DNA from: Amycolatopsis viridis
GTDB taxonomy: Bacteria; Actinomycetota; Actinomycetes; Mycobacteriales; Pseudonocardiaceae
Length of the DNA: 64,000 nucleotides
Direction of reading: 5' to 3'
Assembly: GCF_011758765.1 (NCBI RefSeq)
Contig: NZ_JAANOU010000001.1
Span: 1,612,001 to 1,676,000 of the forward strand
The notes under the pieces were generated by a model. It made no database searches. It was not told where the DNA came from and saw only the letters and a program-made list of their open reading frames with translations. Both the position numbers and the translations under genes were made by a program. Shown here in pieces: positions 61,759 through 64,000 of the stretch (the stretch's first letter is position 1; each line of letters opens with the position of its first letter).

Positions 61759-62475
61759 GTGTCCAAGGTGTTCGGCGCGGCCGCCGACGCGATGGCCGGC
61801 GCGTTGCGGGACGGCATCACGATCGCGGTCGGCGGCTTCGGCCTGTCCGGAATTCCCTACGACCTGATCGAGGTCGTGCGCGACTCCGGGATCCGCGATC
61901 TGACGATCGTGTCGAACAACATGGGCGTGGACGGCAAGGGCCTGGGGTTGCTGCTGGAGAACAAGCAGGTCCGCAAGGTGATCGCGTCCTACGTGGGGGA
62001 GAACAAGCTGTTCGCGCAGCAGTACCTGGACGGCGCGGTCGAGGTGGAGTTCGCGCCGCAGGGCACGCTGGCCGAGCGGATGCGCGCCGGTGGCGCGGGC
62101 ATCCCGGCGTTCTACACGAAGACCGGCGTCGGCACCCCGGTCGCCGAGGGCAAGCCGCACGCCGAGTTCGACGGCGAGACCTACGTGCAGGAACGCGGGA
62201 TCGTCGCCGACCTGGCGCTGGTGCACGCGCACACCGCCGACCGCGAGGGCAACCTCGTGTACCGGATGGCGGCCCGCAACTTCAACCCGGTGGTCGCCAC
62301 CTGCGGCCGCGTCACCGTGGCCGAGACCGAGGTCCTGGCCGACGGCTACGTCGACCCGGACCTGGTGATCACCCCGGGCGTGTTCGTCGACCGGCTGGTG
62401 GTCGCCGCACCGCGGGTGAAGGAGATCGAGAAGCGCACGGTGCGCCCGCGGGCGCTGACCGGAACGGAGGCGTGA
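61759..62475 (+). CDS. 3-oxoacid CoA-transferase subunit A
   Basis: 238 residues. SCOT alpha subunit: [22 protein letters not shown] near residue 22, [31 protein letters not shown] near 100 (CoA-binding), [29 protein letters not shown] near 155. Moves CoA from succinyl-CoA to acetoacetate or 3-oxoadipate; heterodimer with subunit B. GTG start with AAGGAGAG upstream. The divergent IclR gene is consistent with 3-oxoadipate use; no other pca genes are present in the window. Confidence 0.9.
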   Translation: MSKVFGAAADAMAGALRDGITIAVGGFGLSGIPYDLIEVVRDSGIRDLTIVSNNMGVDGKGLGLLLENKQVRKVIASYVGENKLFAQQYLDGAVEVEFAPQGTLAERMRAGGAGIPAFYTKTGVGTPVAEGKPHAEFDGETYVQERGIVADLALVHAHTADREGNLVYRMAARNFNPVVATCGRVTVAETEVLADGYVDPDLVITPGVFVDRLVVAAPRVKEIEKRTVRPRALTGTEA

Positions 62476-62477
62476 CC

Positions 62478-63119
62478 ATGGGCTGGAGCCGCGACGAGAT
62501 GGCCGCGCTGGCGGCGGCGGAGCTGCGGGACGGGGACTACGTGAACCTCGGCATCGGCATCCCCACGCTGGTGGCGAACCACATCCCGGAGGGCGTCCGG
62601 GTCACCCTGCAGAGCGAGAACGGCATCCTCGGCCTCGGTCCGTTCCCGTTCGAGGGCGAGGAGGACGCCGACCTGATCAACGCCGGCAAGCAGACGGTCA
62701 CCGTCCAGCCCGGCGCGAGCTTCTTCGACTCGGCGACGTCGTTCGCCATGATCCGCGGCGGGCACATCGACCTGGCGATCCTCGGTGCGCTGCAAGTCGC
62801 CGCGAACGGGGACCTCGCGAACTGGACCGTGCCCGGCGCGCTGGTCAAGGGCATGGGCGGCGCGATGGACCTCGTCGCCGGCACCAAGCGGATCATCGTG
62901 ATCACCGACCACGTGGCGAAGGACGGCAGCCCCAAGATCGTCGAGACGTGCACGCTGCCGCTGACCGGCGCGGGTGTGGTCGACCGGATCATCACGGACC
63001 TCGCGGTGCTGGACGTGACCCCGGACGGGCTGCGGCTGGTGCGGACCGCGCCGGGCGTCACGGAGGACGAGCTGCGCGACAAGACGGGCGCGAAGGTCCT
63101 CGAACCCCTGGCGGGCTAG
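62478..63119 (+). CDS. 3-oxoacid CoA-transferase subunit B
   Basis: 213 residues. Catalytic Glu is in [31 protein letters not shown] near residue 50 (S-E-N-G motif), with [17 protein letters not shown] near 25 and [29 protein letters not shown] near 135. GGAGG at 62466-62470 is seven bases from ATG 62478, preferred over the overlapping GTG at 62472. Forms the active heterodimer with subunit A. Confidence 0.92.
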   Translation: MGWSRDEMAALAAAELRDGDYVNLGIGIPTLVANHIPEGVRVTLQSENGILGLGPFPFEGEEDADLINAGKQTVTVQPGASFFDSATSFAMIRGGHIDLAILGALQVAANGDLANWTVPGALVKGMGGAMDLVAGTKRIIVITDHVAKDGSPKIVETCTLPLTGAGVVDRIITDLAVLDVTPDGLRLVRTAPGVTEDELRDKTGAKVLEPLAG

Positions 63120-63186
63120 GACTTCGCGCGCGGCCCGGGGATCCGTCCCGCGCGGGGGAGGACTCCGGTGGCCACGCGCCACCGCG

Positions 63187-63570
63187 TCAGCGGTCCGCCT
63201 CCGCGAGGGCCCGCCGGGCCGCCTCGCGGGCCTCCGCGAGCGACGCCGTGATCGTCAGGATGCCGTCGAGCCCCGTCATCTCCAGCGGGCGGGTCACGAC
63301 CGGGGTCGGGCAGATCAGCGCCAGCGCCTGGTCGGCGGAGTGGCATTCGGCGGCGGTCTCCACCAGGACGGCCAGCCCGAGCGAGTCCAGGTGCTCGACC
63401 TCGGACAGGTCGAGGATGAGGGTGGTCAGCGGGACCGGGCCGGTGCTGTCGCGCGCCTCCTTGACGGCTTCGCGGACCCGCGAGGCCGTGCCGAGGTCGA
63501 CCTCACCGATGATCGCGACGATCGCTTCGCCTCCCTCGCGTGTCCAGCGGGTGGCGAAAGCCTGGGGCAC
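63187..63570 (-). CDS. STAS-domain anti-sigma factor antagonist
   Basis: 127 residues, SpoIIAA/RsbV-like. AIVAIIGEVDLGTASRVREAV near residue 18 and the phosphorylatable Ser in LDLSEVEHLDSLGLAVLVETA near 58 (D-S-x-G). Binds an anti-sigma kinase when dephosphorylated, freeing a sigma factor. GTG at 63570 has GGAGGG four bases upstream. No kinase or SigB-type gene is adjacent; the ECF factor downstream is of another class. Confidence 0.9.
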   Translation of the reverse strand: MPQAFATRWTREGGEAIVAIIGEVDLGTASRVREAVKEARDSTGPVPLTTLILDLSEVEHLDSLGLAVLVETAAECHSADQALALICPTPVVTRPLEMTGLDGILTITASLAEAREAARRALAEADR

Positions 63571-63739
63571 GATCCCTCCATCATCCGTACGGTCAGCCTG
63601 CACACCTTACCGGCAGCACCGCTGGTGACGCGGAGCAGGACCGCCGGCGGCCGGGCCGCCGGTGACCCGTCTTGCGTGCGGCCACCGGTTTACCCGGTGC
63701 GGCAGCCGGTGAAACCGGTCCACAGTGCACGCCGCGGTG

Positions 63740-64000
63740 TCAGGGCAGTGCGTCCGGCAGGCCGAAGTGCGCGAAGTGTTCCCGCCCCAGGAACGATGTG
63801 ATCCCGGCGATCCGGCCGTCCCGCGGTGTCAGCACGGTGATGGACCAGGCTTCGAACGTCCCGCCGGGTGCGGAGCGCAAGTACGCGGCGACGCCGGTCG
63901 ATCCGTTGGCGCCCACCAGGCGGTGCCGCCAGTCGCCGCAGATGGCCAGCGGGTACTGCCGCGCGAAGGACATCACCGCGCCGGTTCCGCGGTACCAGTG
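63740..64000 (-). CDS. ECF sigma factor with SnoaL-like tail (3' end only)
   Basis: The last 86 residues of a longer gene that runs off the window edge. WYRGTGAVMSFARQYPLAI, RHRLVGANGSTGVAAYLRS and ITVLTPRDGRIAGITSFLGREHFAHFGLP are characteristic of the C-terminal SnoaL/NTF2 domain fused to sigma-70 region 2/4 proteins (the TIGR02960-type, SigG/SigJ-like). Region 2 and 4 are outside the window. Confidence 0.75.
   Translation of the reverse strand, partial: HWYRGTGAVMSFARQYPLAICGDWRHRLVGANGSTGVAAYLRSAPGGTFEAWSITVLTPRDGRIAGITSFLGREHFAHFGLPDALP

Noticed and set aside
63187-64000. STAS protein and sigma factor as one partner-switching module
   Set aside because: The sigma factor fragment belongs to an ECF class with a SnoaL tail, which is not normally controlled by STAS/kinase switching, and no RsbW-type kinase lies between them.

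Overview
The window is chromosomal DNA of a high-GC actinobacterium. Third codon positions are almost all G or C, GTG and TTG starts are common, and many genes overlap by 4 bases (GTGA or ATGA). F420-type nitroreductase, SigK/RskA, IclR/TetR/MocR regulators and Tat-exported lipoproteins all fit Pseudonocardiaceae, probably Amycolatopsis or a relative. That assignment is inferred from gene content; no rRNA or marker gene is present.

Layout. 0-10 kb: single genes for lipid and redox metabolism (acyl-CoA synthetase, dihydrolipoyl dehydrogenase lpd, quinone reductase plus SDR) with XRE, TetR and LacI regulators. 9.9-13.5 kb: a tRNA-Arg(UCU) gene followed by an eroded island with two tyrosine-recombinase fragments and a broken phosphotransferase gene, then an intact NmrA-like/HxlR divergent pair. 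13.5-17.9 kb: a SigK system of ECF sigma factor, RskA anti-sigma factor, membrane-anchored molybdopterin oxidoreductase and fasciclin lipoprotein. Three matching SigK-type promoter sequences can be read here. 18.0-21.8 kb: a 5'-truncated Rhs/YD-repeat gene whose variable C-terminal tip, a nucleotidyltransferase-like toxin candidate, is one frame off the repeat part; a low-GC immunity candidate overlaps the tip's stop codon. 22-25 kb: FAD oxidoreductase plus two small membrane proteins. 25.7-34.1 kb: a catabolic cluster with two beta-keto acid cleavage enzymes (BKACE), an IlvD/Edd dehydratase, an HpcH-type aldolase, two SDRs, an MFS importer and an IclR regulator, with repeated candidate operators between the divergent arms. 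34-37 kb: small secreted protein, MFS exporter, ArsR plus flavin-binding protein.

37.1-45.4 kb: a tightly overlapped sugar-phosphate operon (short 6-phosphogluconate dehydrogenase, SIS isomerase, PEP-hydrolase-like TIM barrel, shikimate-dehydrogenase-like enzyme, epoxide hydrolase). It diverges from a MocR regulator and a ROK kinase, followed by a GH13 alpha-glucosidase; inverted CCAATC/GATTGG elements mark both the divergent promoter region and the GH13 promoter. 45.5-57.7 kb: a glycan-harvesting cluster (secreted sialidase, GH42 beta-galactosidase, N-acetylneuraminate-lyase-like enzyme, Opp-type ABC importer with a permease-ATPase fusion, Tat lipoprotein binding protein) facing a FadR-type GntR regulator, then a CE7 acetyl esterase. 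57.8-64 kb: small secreted protein, NADAR, CYTH-CHAD, tautomerase, IclR divergent from a 3-oxoacid CoA-transferase pair, STAS protein, and the 3' end of an ECF sigma factor cut by the window edge.

Four otherwise well-formed genes (fasciclin, Rhs, HAD hydrolase, small secreted protein) each carry one apparent frameshift. Three of them are repaired by adding one base in or next to a short G/C run, so base-calling error must be excluded before calling them pseudogenes. The most promising leads are the Rhs toxin tip with its immunity candidate, the two-BKACE pathway, the MocR-linked sugar-phosphate operon and the self-consistent SigK regulon.
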